40,110 nucleotides of DNA from a virus, in IMG/VR virus record IMGVR_UViG_3300037485_000354, positions 1 through 40,110 of that record; one strand, written 5' to 3'. The stretch's first letter is position 1; every line of letters begins with the position of its first letter. A program made the position numbers and the translations under genes. The notes beneath the pieces are model-generated. The model was not told the origin of the DNA, did no database searches, and saw only the letters and a list, made by a program, of their open reading frames with translations. Below are positions 32,899 through 40,110 of the stretch, in pieces.

Positions 32899-34194
32899 TT
32901 AAGTATTGAGGTAAGGGAACGCACCTGAAGTAGTTGCGCCGTATTCTGAGGTAACTACGGCTAGTGCGCGGAGGTATCCACGGGCAACAGCAGATTCTGT
33001 ACCGCCAAGGTGAGCAGTGTCAACAGCAACGTTGAGAGAGGCTCCGCCAGAGACGAAGAGCATCGGTGAGCCAGCCGTACCTGAATTCTGGGCAGTTGCT
33101 CCAATGAGGAGAGCGGCACACTCTGGACGGAGTACGCCGGTGCCGTTCAGGCAGCTAGCAACGGTGAAGGTGGTGTTGCGACGAACGTCATCAACAGTGT
33201 CAACCTTCATGCCTTGGAGCTTGAGGGAAGCAACGCAACCCTTTTGGAAAATCATACCAACAATTCCGGCTTCGTCTCCCTTGAAGTTATACCGTGCTTC
33301 ACCAATGTTATTAGCGGCAGTAGTAACAGTATTGGAGATTGGGAGGTGATTGCTCTTCATGATGGTAACGCCCATGTACTGAAGAGTATCTTGAAGGTTG
33401 TTAAGACCTTGTGAGAGCGGAGCACCGAGGCCACCAGCTGCCGCAACCCCACCGAACATTGGCTGCATACTAACTGACGTAAGGTTAGTAACCGCAGTAA
33501 CGCCAAGCGCACGAATGTCTTGGAACGCTCGTGGAGTCACCGCAAGATAAACGCCATCAGTTGGTACGTTGTTCTGTTGTAAGAATACAACGTAATCTTC
33601 GCAAACTTTGAGCGCGGCAAGTGCAGCTGTGGCTCTATCGGATGCGGGCGCGGCAGCGTTAATGGTTGCTCCAAGATTCTTGAAGGTGGGATCAGCGAAT
33701 ACCGGGCCGGTAACCATACCGCGCGGATCTGAGCTAATAGCATCTTCCATACCAGCACGTGCAATATAAGCAGCAATCTGCTTGTCACGGGCATTAGCAA
33801 GAGTCTGGCCAGCTTGACGGGCAAGTTCAGATCGGAACTCCCACTGAGCTTGCATAAGATCGATGTTGTCAATTTCAAAGTGAGCCGCAATCGGACGCTT
33901 GTCAAGCTTCACTGCGATGGTGCTTGAGCTTGATGTGCCACTATTGAGTTCAACACCAGCGTTCCACGCTGCGGTGAGGGCGATTGTGCCAGTTACTGGG
34001 AATTCATAAGCAACGCCACCGGATAAGGTCTTGTGTTCAACAAGCCCCTCAAATACGTTGTATTGGTCGTAAGCGTTGATTGTTTCACCGCTCCAGACGG
34101 AGAGCCAGAGCTTGTTTGCTCCAGCTACTGGGCCGGATACGCCAACGGTCATGCTTGTACGGAGTGCTGTTGCTGTGAGATCAGGATAAGCCAT
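32899..34194 (-). CDS. Major capsid protein (gp10-like)
   Basis: The protein has 431 residues, compared with 345 for T7 gp10A. It starts after the scaffold gene and before tail tube A, as in T7. The segment KLDKRPIAAHFEIDNIDLMQ, with WEFRSELARQAGQTLANARD after it, resembles the HK97-fold spine helix and the preceding loop of T7-like capsids. The last third has extra beta-rich sequence (LLIGATAQNSGTAG to YGATTSGAF), possibly an added domain or decoration loop. The ATG has no good Shine-Dalgarno sequence (only GAAAG about 13 nt upstream), odd for the most abundant protein. There are 19 nt between the scaffold stop and this start. Confidence 0.92.
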   Translation of the reverse strand: MAYPDLTATALRTSMTVGVSGPVAGANKLWLSVWSGETINAYDQYNVFEGLVEHKTLSGGVAYEFPVTGTIALTAAWNAGVELNSGTSSSSTIAVKLDKRPIAAHFEIDNIDLMQAQWEFRSELARQAGQTLANARDKQIAAYIARAGMEDAISSDPRGMVTGPVFADPTFKNLGATINAAAPASDRATAALAALKVCEDYVVFLQQNNVPTDGVYLAVTPRAFQDIRALGVTAVTNLTSVSMQPMFGGVAAAGGLGAPLSQGLNNLQDTLQYMGVTIMKSNHLPISNTVTTAANNIGEARYNFKGDEAGIVGMIFQKGCVASLKLQGMKVDTVDDVRRNTTFTVASCLNGTGVLRPECAALLIGATAQNSGTAGSPMLFVSGGASLNVAVDTAHLGGTESAVARGYLRALAVVTSEYGATTSGAFPYLNT

Positions 34195-34213
34195 TGTAGT
34201 GTTCTACTTTCGA

Positions 34214-35080
34214 TTAAAGTGTGTTAAAGTTTGTCTTAGACATACGCAGCTCAACTGCTAGTCTAAATTTATCGTCCCGCGAAAAGCGTGGATCGTTTCG
34301 TTCTGATGAGAACTCAGCCTTATTAGTATAAGGGCCATTGTTAATAACAGCTTGGGATTGACCCACTACCTTATTACTTGACTGAGTTGGCTCATTGGCG
34401 GTACGCTTTGGGGCGGCCATTTCATATTTGGCCTTGAGTCCCAGTAGCGATACCTCCCAAGAAGGTGACGCAAGCGATGCGTTGATGTTAGCTTGTTCTG
34501 TCACGGAGAGGTTCTTACTAGCCCAGTCAAAGACCTTAGCTAGTACGTCCTTTCCTCCGATCTTAGATGCTGCTTCACCGTATGCTTGTTGAAGACGGGC
34601 CTTCTGACCCTGAAGGAAGTCATTAATCACGAAGTCTGGAAGGTTGGTCTTCTTCTTGATTTCGGTTAGCGTAGTCTCTGATAGAGAGTTACTAACAGCG
34701 AACTCAGTTGAGTACCGTGTCCATTCTTCTTGAGTTAATTGCTGTGCTTCTGCCTTCGTCTCTGGCGGTGGCTCAATCGGTTTGTTTGGAATCCGCAGTT
34801 CCTCTGGAATCACGGGAGTTGCCTCCGGTGGTTGCTCCTGAGCTACAGGCTCTGGCACTTGCTTCTTGAGCTGAGAGATTTCTTGACGGGCTTGGGTGTA
34901 CGCACCCTGAGCCGATTTGAGGGCATTGAACCACGCTCCAACTGATTCAAAGTTTTCTGGAACTTGAATGTTGTTAGCTGAAACGTGCTTTTCAAATGCT
35001 TGTGTTTCCCGTGCGATGACGGGATCTACAACCTGTGATTGTTCCACCGCTGGTGGAGTCGTTGGTGTTTGGTCTGACAT
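34214..35080 (-). CDS. Capsid assembly scaffolding protein (gp9-like)
   Basis: This 288-residue protein lies directly before the capsid gene, as T7 gp9 does (307). It is acidic and rich in Gln, Glu, Pro and Ala, with a Pro-rich linker (about 82-115) and helical parts. The stretch AYGEAASKIGGKDVLAKVFD then WASKNLSVTEQ is a signature I associate with T7-like scaffolds. The C-terminus is basic and helical (FRLAVELRMSKTNFNTL), as needed to bind the capsid shell. ATG has AAGGA 5 nt upstream. Confidence 0.88.
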   Translation of the reverse strand: MSDQTPTTPPAVEQSQVVDPVIARETQAFEKHVSANNIQVPENFESVGAWFNALKSAQGAYTQARQEISQLKKQVPEPVAQEQPPEATPVIPEELRIPNKPIEPPPETKAEAQQLTQEEWTRYSTEFAVSNSLSETTLTEIKKKTNLPDFVINDFLQGQKARLQQAYGEAASKIGGKDVLAKVFDWASKNLSVTEQANINASLASPSWEVSLLGLKAKYEMAAPKRTANEPTQSSNKVVGQSQAVINNGPYTNKAEFSSERNDPRFSRDDKFRLAVELRMSKTNFNTL

Positions 35081-35088
35081 GGTAGTCC

Positions 35089-36432
35089 TTATGGGGCTGG
35101 GTTAGTGTAAGTCATGGTGAAAGTTGAAGCAGCACTACCAGATGTGGTATTATTGTAGGTAACTGTGGTTACTTTAGGTACACCAATTGCGGTGTAGCCC
35201 GTGCTGTTACATTTAAGCTGTACGTATGAGACACCAGCGGGAAGAATAATCTGCGTCTGTGAGGGAACTAAAATAAACCCATCATCTTGTGGAGAAAGGG
35301 TAAGGTTGTCTGGTGGGTTGCTCACAGTTACCGCCTTATAGTACAGCTGTACATCATTGTTGTTTTGGGAGAATTTGTAGGAGATGGGTACATCTTGACC
35401 GCTTACAATTTCTTGAGTGGGTATGGAGTAAAGCGGTGTCTGCGGTGTGGCCACAATGTCGCTAATGCTATACGCTACGTCACTGTAATTATTGTTCTGG
35501 GGATTGTCTGGGGCTAGCAGTATCATGTTACTAACATTTAAGACCGCCGCTACAGCGTTACCCGGCGCGTTAGTATCTCTAATAGCCGCTCCGCACCACA
35601 TCCCAACTTGCCAATCAGGATCGGGTAGACCGACATGGGTGTAAATTAGTACGTTATCAATGTAAAAAAACGCCTTGGTATTGGCTTCATTTGTCTCGAT
35701 GTGAAAATCGTGAGCAGTGTTGTGAGTAATGCCAGTATCAACGTAAGCTAAATTTTCATACACTGTGGTAGCAAGCTCATCATATGCTTGAGTAACGTTA
35801 ATGTACCACTTACCCCCAGTGCTAAAATCTGCGAGGAAGCACATGCTCATCTCAATGACTCTATTGTTAACATCGTAGATACCATAAGTTTGAGAGTGTG
35901 TACGATAAAAGCCAAGAATGTGGAGCGCCTTTACCCCTAGAACCTCTACGTAAGCCCTCGCTGAGTAATAGTGTTTACCCAGATTAGAGTACATACGAAA
36001 TGGCGGGGAACTCGGAGTACGGTTATTACCGCTATCCCGGATTTCGGCTCTACTATTTGCTGTCCCCGGATGAGTCATTAACCTTGCTCCGGTATTGGAG
36101 TAGGTTATGCTGCCCGTGTTTGCGGTAGGAACACCTAATGGCCACTCTCCGGCAGCACTGCTCCAGCTGTTTTTGCCTGTTCCGTTCATAGCCATAGAGT
36201 AAGCACTAGTAGCATTAACAATAGGCATAGCTGCCAATGTTCTTTTAAGGGTGGAGTGCTTGGACTTAATGGCACTAACAACTTGCTGCGCTTCCTGTAG
36301 ACCGTTAAACGTACCGACATACTTAGTTTGGTTAAGCGTGACGGCAATACGTCTATCTGAGGTCATGGAGTACTTAACTGAATGAAGGAATGGTATGTTA
36401 ATACCACATGCAATACTTTCTAATGAACTCAT
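35089..36432 (-). CDS. Concanavalin A/LamG-like virion protein inserted between portal and scaffold (447 aa)
   Basis: T7 has no gene here. Residues about 85-305 look like a beta-sandwich of the concanavalin A or LamG type, with strands such as KHYYSARAYVEVLGVKAL, EMSMCFLADF, HDFHIETNEAN and FFYIDNVLIYTHVG. Residues about 340-447 look like an Ig-like C-terminal domain. Its expression with the head genes (ATGA overlap with portal, 8 nt to the scaffold start) suggests a head decoration or glycan-binding protein. There is no signal peptide. It could also be a tail part moved upstream. I do not recognise a named family. Confidence 0.7.
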   Translation of the reverse strand: MSSLESIACGINIPFLHSVKYSMTSDRRIAVTLNQTKYVGTFNGLQEAQQVVSAIKSKHSTLKRTLAAMPIVNATSAYSMAMNGTGKNSWSSAAGEWPLGVPTANTGSITYSNTGARLMTHPGTANSRAEIRDSGNNRTPSSPPFRMYSNLGKHYYSARAYVEVLGVKALHILGFYRTHSQTYGIYDVNNRVIEMSMCFLADFSTGGKWYINVTQAYDELATTVYENLAYVDTGITHNTAHDFHIETNEANTKAFFYIDNVLIYTHVGLPDPDWQVGMWCGAAIRDTNAPGNAVAAVLNVSNMILLAPDNPQNNNYSDVAYSISDIVATPQTPLYSIPTQEIVSGQDVPISYKFSQNNNDVQLYYKAVTVSNPPDNLTLSPQDDGFILVPSQTQIILPAGVSYVQLKCNSTGYTAIGVPKVTTVTYNNTTSGSAASTFTMTYTNPAP

Positions 36433-38009
36433 TGTGGCATTCCTTGCTGCATCATCTGCATTGCTTGCTCCTGTACGGCAGGATCTTGTAGGGCATTTGA
36501 TGCCATACTTCCAGCTGCCTGTCCGGCGGCATTAGCTGCGGCATTGCCCATAGCTCCCTTAGTCTGCATCTGCATTTGCTGCTGTTGCATTTCTGCTTGC
36601 TCCTGCTTAATGACTTCTGGATCTTTAACCCACATGCGTGGATCAAATCCGAGTGAAGAGATTAGCTGTGAAGCGTAGGCATCCCACTTAAAGGTTGCGA
36701 TAGCTTCGGGTGGTAGGTTACGAACCATGTCGCCCATTTGCATGAGCTTTTGTAGATCGGTATCACGACTGAGGGCTTGTAGGCCTGTGATGATATCGAC
36801 GCTAAGTGTTGAGTCTTCATCGAAGAACTGTTCTCCAAGTGTTGGATCCAGTAAACCGTTATCAAGCATCTGCACTAGGCAACGCTTTACGAGCGGCTCC
36901 ATAAGAGTCCGAGCAATCGAAGAGAACGCGCCACCAAGGATGGTCTCCAACTCAGAGCCAATCATTCGGACGGCTGTTGCCGTTACACGATCACCTGATG
37001 GAATGGCTTGACCAGTACTTAGGAAGGCCTGTCCAACCTCACGTCTCATAGCTTCGACAGCATTACTTGCTGCTTGTACCTGTGAGACCATAGTGGCGGC
37101 TGGCGAGATGGTAAAGACATCCGGCTGACGGGCGGATACAAATGATCCGTTACGTCGAGATGCAATATCATCTACCTCAGTTACACCGGAGGGGTCGATG
37201 CCGATCCAGAATGTGGATGCAGCAGCAAGACCTTCGATCTGTGCCTTGGTAAAGGCTTCAAGAGAAAGGATATCACCGAGGATGTCTTCACAGTGTGATC
37301 GACCATAGTTCTCTCCCGTCATGCCGGTCCAGCGAAGGACGGCAAACGGACAGACTAGGTATTGACCAGTTGATTCAACTTCACCTTTGGAATCTTCCTT
37401 TGAGTAGTGCCAGACGTTATGCTCTTTGTTATAAAGATACTGACATACGAGAGTACGGAAGCCGTCTCTGTATTCAATGTCTCCACCCTGGAATCGAATA
37501 TCGTCTGGATCGATTGATTCGTACTCAAGGTGTAGGACTTCCATGACTTCCCCCATCACATCACGCTGAACAACGTATTGATCAAGGCGATATGTGGTGA
37601 AGAAGTAGTCTGTGTCCATGATGATGAGACTGTCACCAACTACAATCAATGACTGTAGTGCTTGGTAAACGGTCTCTCTTAGATTTGTTGAGATTAGTTT
37701 GCGGTATACCTGATAGCTTAAGGTCTCGAGGTAAGCGTCAACTTCATGCGGTGCCTCAGATCCATCGACCATTCCGAACTGAAAGAACGGAGCGTCATTG
37801 AGGGGAATCAATGCTGATAGGATTCGAGAGCTGAGTGAAGTTACTCCACGGCTTGACACCGAAGAGTACGGTTGTGGTAAAGCTCTGTGGTCATCCCATC
37901 CTTCTGGTGGAAGGATCATAGGGATAGTGAGAGCTGAACACGAACGTGAGCGATACATCTTACCTGAGCGGTTGCCATCTAGGGTTTGAAACCTAGTTAG
38001 TAAGTTCAC
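36429..38009 (-). CDS. Portal protein (head-tail connector, gp8-like)
   Basis: This 526-residue protein is close in length to T7 gp8 (536). The N-terminus has a CSALTIPMILPPEG segment followed by YSSVSSRGVTSLSSRILSAL, which corresponds to the conserved ARGLNNLASKL-type segment of T7-like portals. The C-terminus is Gln/Met-rich (EQAEMQQQQMQMQ) and Ala-rich, as in many portals. It forms the 12-subunit ring through which DNA is packed and ejected. The start is GTG, overlapping the previous stop as GTGA. Confidence 0.92.
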   Translation of the reverse strand: MNLLTRFQTLDGNRSGKMYRSRSCSALTIPMILPPEGWDDHRALPQPYSSVSSRGVTSLSSRILSALIPLNDAPFFQFGMVDGSEAPHEVDAYLETLSYQVYRKLISTNLRETVYQALQSLIVVGDSLIIMDTDYFFTTYRLDQYVVQRDVMGEVMEVLHLEYESIDPDDIRFQGGDIEYRDGFRTLVCQYLYNKEHNVWHYSKEDSKGEVESTGQYLVCPFAVLRWTGMTGENYGRSHCEDILGDILSLEAFTKAQIEGLAAASTFWIGIDPSGVTEVDDIASRRNGSFVSARQPDVFTISPAATMVSQVQAASNAVEAMRREVGQAFLSTGQAIPSGDRVTATAVRMIGSELETILGGAFSSIARTLMEPLVKRCLVQMLDNGLLDPTLGEQFFDEDSTLSVDIITGLQALSRDTDLQKLMQMGDMVRNLPPEAIATFKWDAYASQLISSLGFDPRMWVKDPEVIKQEQAEMQQQQMQMQTKGAMGNAAANAAGQAAGSMASNALQDPAVQEQAMQMMQQGMPQ

Positions 38010-38359
38010 TTAGGCTTGGTATCCTTATAAGGTGCTGCTGGTTTGGTCGAGGTGACTCCCTTATCGAGAGCAGTAAAGAAATCTAGGTTACGGATTTTAT
38101 CCTTTTTCTTATCTTTCTCTGCTGCATCGCCTTCATCAATGACGGCTTGCTCTGCTAGGTTAGCTTCAGCAATTAGAAGCTCTTCCTCACGCGCAAGACG
38201 ATCACGTTCGGCTTCGGCTCTTGCCTCCCGATCCTTTTCATCTTGAATAGCCGCTGTTCGACGGCGATCTTCTTCTTCCCGCTGGAACTTTCTTTCTTCT
38301 GAGAGTAGTTTCTCGTGTTCGTCGGCGGTCATTCCGCCGTCAATTTTAGGTGCGCCCAT
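38006..38359 (-). CDS. Highly charged coiled-coil protein (117 aa)
   Basis: Nearly the whole chain is a predicted long helix with heptad-like runs of Glu, Arg, Lys and Ala (about residues 12-90, for example EERKFQREEEDRRR and REARAEAERDRLAREEE). A Pro/Lys-rich end follows. It is coupled on both sides (TAATG start, GTGA end) directly upstream of the portal. Similar charged helical proteins often precede portals in T7-like phages from water. Its role may be virion assembly, but this is not established. I do not recognise it as a named family. Confidence 0.75.
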   Translation of the reverse strand: MGAPKIDGGMTADEHEKLLSEERKFQREEEDRRRTAAIQDEKDREARAEAERDRLAREEELLIAEANLAEQAVIDEGDAAEKDKKKDKIRNLDFFTALDKGVTSTKPAAPYKDTKPK

Positions 38360-39000
38360 TAGAGTGGCCTTTCTGTATGTGTTTGACCCATGTATATGGT
38401 ACCACTTTGCATGGCCCCCGCTAGGGTTGCTTGGTGAATGGCGTTAAATCTAGCTTCGGCATCAATGCGATGCCTAGCTGCTTCAGTTTCTTGATACTGG
38501 CGTTGCTCTTTGGAGGTAATGACGTACTCGTTGTGAGATTTTTCAGCTCCGAGCCAGTCATATGCGGCCTGTCTCATCTGATGTCCGATAGGAACAGCTT
38601 CGCCTTCCTTGAACTTTCTTCCCTTACGATATCCCTTGACCATTTTGTCCATTGAAATAGCGTTACCATTTGCATCAAAGAACGAACTCATGTCGAGTGC
38701 GTCTTTGTAGTTGGGGTCATTGCGGTTCTGTGGGTTATTCTTCCTACGTCTTTGACTGTAGGTATTGAGTAGCCCCTCAACCGCTTGCTGATTGCTAGCC
38801 ATTATGGCTTGCTGCTCTTCTGCCTGTCTTCTATAGGAGTCAGCTGTCCCTCTATAGTAGTCTTCCATAGCGGAGGACTGATGTACATAGGTAGCATTAC
38901 GCATCTTGCTAGTTGCTTCACGCATCTGGCCGATGGTAGCACTACCTTGGTTGTACCGAACGAGCATGTTCTGATACTCGTTGATTGGGTCATACGCCAC
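38359..39000 (-). CDS. Helical protein upstream of portal, unknown function (213 aa)
   Basis: This soluble protein is rich in Gln, Arg, Ala and Met with helical segments (about 45-85 and 150-195) and a Lys/Arg-rich middle (SQRRRKNNPQNRN; YRKGRKFKEG). It starts at GTG, with AAGGAG 7 nt upstream. The ATG two codons on lacks that spacing. It overlaps the previous gene by 11 nt and the next by TAATG. Its place before the portal recalls T7 gp7.3, a virion and tail-assembly protein, but that is position only. Confidence 0.75.
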   Translation of the reverse strand: MAYDPINEYQNMLVRYNQGSATIGQMREATSKMRNATYVHQSSAMEDYYRGTADSYRRQAEEQQAIMASNQQAVEGLLNTYSQRRRKNNPQNRNDPNYKDALDMSSFFDANGNAISMDKMVKGYRKGRKFKEGEAVPIGHQMRQAAYDWLGAEKSHNEYVITSKEQRQYQETEAARHRIDAEARFNAIHQATLAGAMQSGTIYMGQTHTERPL

Positions 39001-39190
39001 GACTTTGCTCCTTCTCTTGGAGCTTTACGATGGTCTCTAGCTTAGCTAGGATTTCCATCTTTCCCGCTTGGAAGGCTAGGCTTCGTGCCAGCTCCTCGTT
39101 TGACTGAGTCGGGTTGTACTGAAGTGGGGCTAGCCACTCCTTTGTTATCTTGATCCATTCCGGATCTAGATAAGGATACTTTGATTTCAT
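38990..39190 (-). CDS. Small helical protein, overlapping gene (66 aa)
   Basis: The chain begins MKSKYPYLDPEWIKITKEW and continues with a helical segment (about 30-62, ELARSLAFQAGKMEILAKLE). ATG has AAGGAAG upstream with about 4-5 nt spacing. It overlaps the previous gene by 149 nt in another frame and the next by 11 nt. The clean amphipathic helix and the good ribosome site argue that it is real. No family is recognised. Confidence 0.65.
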   Translation of the reverse strand: MKSKYPYLDPEWIKITKEWLAPLQYNPTQSNEELARSLAFQAGKMEILAKLETIVKLQEKEQSRGV

Positions 39191-39305
39191 TTACTTCCTT
39201 CTGTAGAGCCAGAATGGCGTTTGTTAGGTCTCTCGATAGTCTTCCAAATTCAGGGCCGCTAATAGGTAGCCCCTGATTTACTTTATATAGGATTGTAGGA
39301 TCCAT
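39042..39305 (-). CDS. Small protein with coiled-coil N-terminus, overlapping gene (87 aa)
   Basis: The first 50 residues contain a leucine-spaced helix (SRDLTNAILALQKEVNEIKV). The rest is polar, Gly/Ser/Pro-rich and probably disordered. ATG at 39305 is preceded by AAGGA with 5 nt spacing, 8 nt after the ribonucleotide reductase stop, so I prefer it to a longer frame that begins inside that gene. The second half shares its DNA with the following 66-residue gene, which would explain the low-complexity composition. No function is known. Confidence 0.6.
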   Translation of the reverse strand: MDPTILYKVNQGLPISGPEFGRLSRDLTNAILALQKEVNEIKVSLSRSGMDQDNKGVASPTSVQPDSVKRGAGTKPSLPSGKDGNPS

Positions 39306-39313
39306 GATGTTCC

Positions 39314-40110
39314 TTACTTTAACTCGCAACCGCCAGCGGTGCAAGCCATCGTGTGTGATGATGTGGTTGTATCGGTCCTCTCGTACTCAGGCAACAGTGT
39401 AAAGTCAATCTGTACATTATTGAAAGCCTTGTACTCTTCTTCTGTGATTTGCTCGAATGGAGCTTGCTCATAGGTGTGCTCAGTCTTAGGTAAGAATGAG
39501 ATACCAGAGATGGAATCGAAGTTGGCGTAGACCATTGACCCAAGAGTTAGGTACTCTTCGTCAGTGTAGTTGATTGTAACGCTCGGCTTATGCATACAGT
39601 AGTAGTCTGCATAGATGCGCCAGAGGATTAGGTGTTGTTCTGCTGTGAGATCCTGAGTAGTGAGAGCGCCGGTTGGGGCTTTCATTGCAAAGGAGAACAC
39701 GGCGGTGGATTCTGGGTTCATTACACAGTCTTCCACCTGTACACCAAGGTCTGACATTAGGTTATAGAGCGGATCTTTCTTGTCGATACGCACTCTACGG
39801 AGGTAGAATGGAGCGTACTGAGGGTGGAGACCGGACGATGACCCAGCGAGGCAGCTTGTTGTGCCTTCTGGCTTGATGCACGTGATGGCCTTGGATGGCG
39901 TGGTGCCAATCTTCTCGGCCCAGTGCTTATTTACTTCGATAGTTAAAGTCTTAAGTTCACCAAGGAACTTAATAAGCTGGTACATTGACACCTGACCGCT
40001 CATAAATAGGTTGTCAAAGATGCCTGTCATTGAAACGCCAAGAAGTCTCTCGTCTTCGCTGTTATCTTTCCAAGACTTGGAGAGATATGGGAAGTAAGTG
40101 AACTTAGATT
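39314..40110 (-). CDS. nrdJ: Class II (adenosylcobalamin-dependent) ribonucleotide reductase, C-terminal part
   Basis: The gene runs off the right edge: the frame stays open to base 40110, and about 264 codons are visible. The enzyme turns ribonucleotides into deoxyribonucleotides using coenzyme B12, supplying the phage with DNA precursors without oxygen or a small subunit. Visible signatures are ERLLGVSMTGI near the window edge, KPEGTTSCLAGSSSGLHP with YAPFYLRRVR after it (the phosphate-binding loop and barrel end of the monomeric triphosphate-reductase type), and the C-terminal CTAGGC (CX4C) redox pair just before the stop. The intact C-terminal Cys pair suggests an active enzyme. An internal ATG at 40030 is not the start. 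Its position next to the structural genes means it is expressed at the border of the DNA-metabolism and late regions. Confidence 0.92.
   Translation of the reverse strand, partial: SKFTYFPYLSKSWKDNSEDERLLGVSMTGIFDNLFMSGQVSMYQLIKFLGELKTLTIEVNKHWAEKIGTTPSKAITCIKPEGTTSCLAGSSSGLHPQYAPFYLRRVRIDKKDPLYNLMSDLGVQVEDCVMNPESTAVFSFAMKAPTGALTTQDLTAEQHLILWRIYADYYCMHKPSVTINYTDEEYLTLGSMVYANFDSISGISFLPKTEHTYEQAPFEQITEEEYKAFNNVQIDFTLLPEYERTDTTTSSHTMACTAGGCELK

Noticed and set aside
32712-32924. 70-residue minus-strand frame in the capsid/tail tube A gap
   Set aside because: It covers the terminator hairpin and has no family-like features. The well-placed AAAGGA upstream of tail tube A belongs to the latter.

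Overview
The window looks like about 40 kb of the late (structural and packaging) half of a T7-like podovirus (Caudoviricetes, related to the Autographiviridae group). Every gene I accept lies on the minus strand, so the operon reads from right to left. Genes are packed almost end to end, and stop and start codons repeatedly overlap (TAATG, ATGA, GTGA), as in a translationally coupled phage late operon. The T7-type signature is strong: portal, scaffold, major capsid, tail tube A, tail tube B and a gp17-type fibre N-terminus run in T7 order, with small and large terminase further on. At the right edge is the end of a B12-dependent (class II) ribonucleotide reductase, an enzyme common in phages from aquatic habitats. 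I therefore infer an aquatic or environmental phage of a Gram-negative host. The sequence does not identify the host.

Layout in transcription order: (1) 40110-39314, class II RNR C-terminus. (2) 39305-38006, four small helical or charged proteins of unknown role, two of them overlapping by 149 nt. (3) 38009-32077, head and tail-tube genes (portal, an inserted concanavalin A-like protein, scaffold, capsid, tail tube A), with a terminator-like hairpin behind the capsid gene. (4) 32077-29408, tail tube B. (5) 29404-20720, an 8.7 kb adhesin region: gp17-type adaptor, fibre, two collagen-like proteins, a small structural protein and a 951-residue Kelch/repeat protein. Two probable lysis genes (a membrane/coiled-coil protein and a lipoprotein with a membrane segment) sit in the middle of it. 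The last 3.5 kb of this region is clearly AT-rich. (6) 20601-18021, four tiny coupled genes ending in small terminase, then a roughly 200 nt structured leader and large terminase. (7) 18017-438, the internal virion (ejection) proteins: a gp14-like protein, a 332-residue protein, a 1634-residue protein and a giant 3653-residue protein. (8) 437-1, a non-coding, hairpin-rich stretch.

The most unusual points are these. The ejection-protein block lies after the terminase instead of between tail tube B and the fibre. The two last ejection proteins are enormous: together they fill about 40 percent of the window, and the larger carries two HExxH zincin-type motifs. The large terminase appears to have its Shine-Dalgarno sequence placed for an ATC start codon, with the only conventional upstream start buried in a hairpin. 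Lysis may be carried out by a spanin-like lipoprotein with its own membrane segment. Two very small genes (43 and 30 residues) and a long overlapping gene pair are easy for gene finders to miss.

All functional names rest on my reading of motifs, order and remembered family features. No database search was run.
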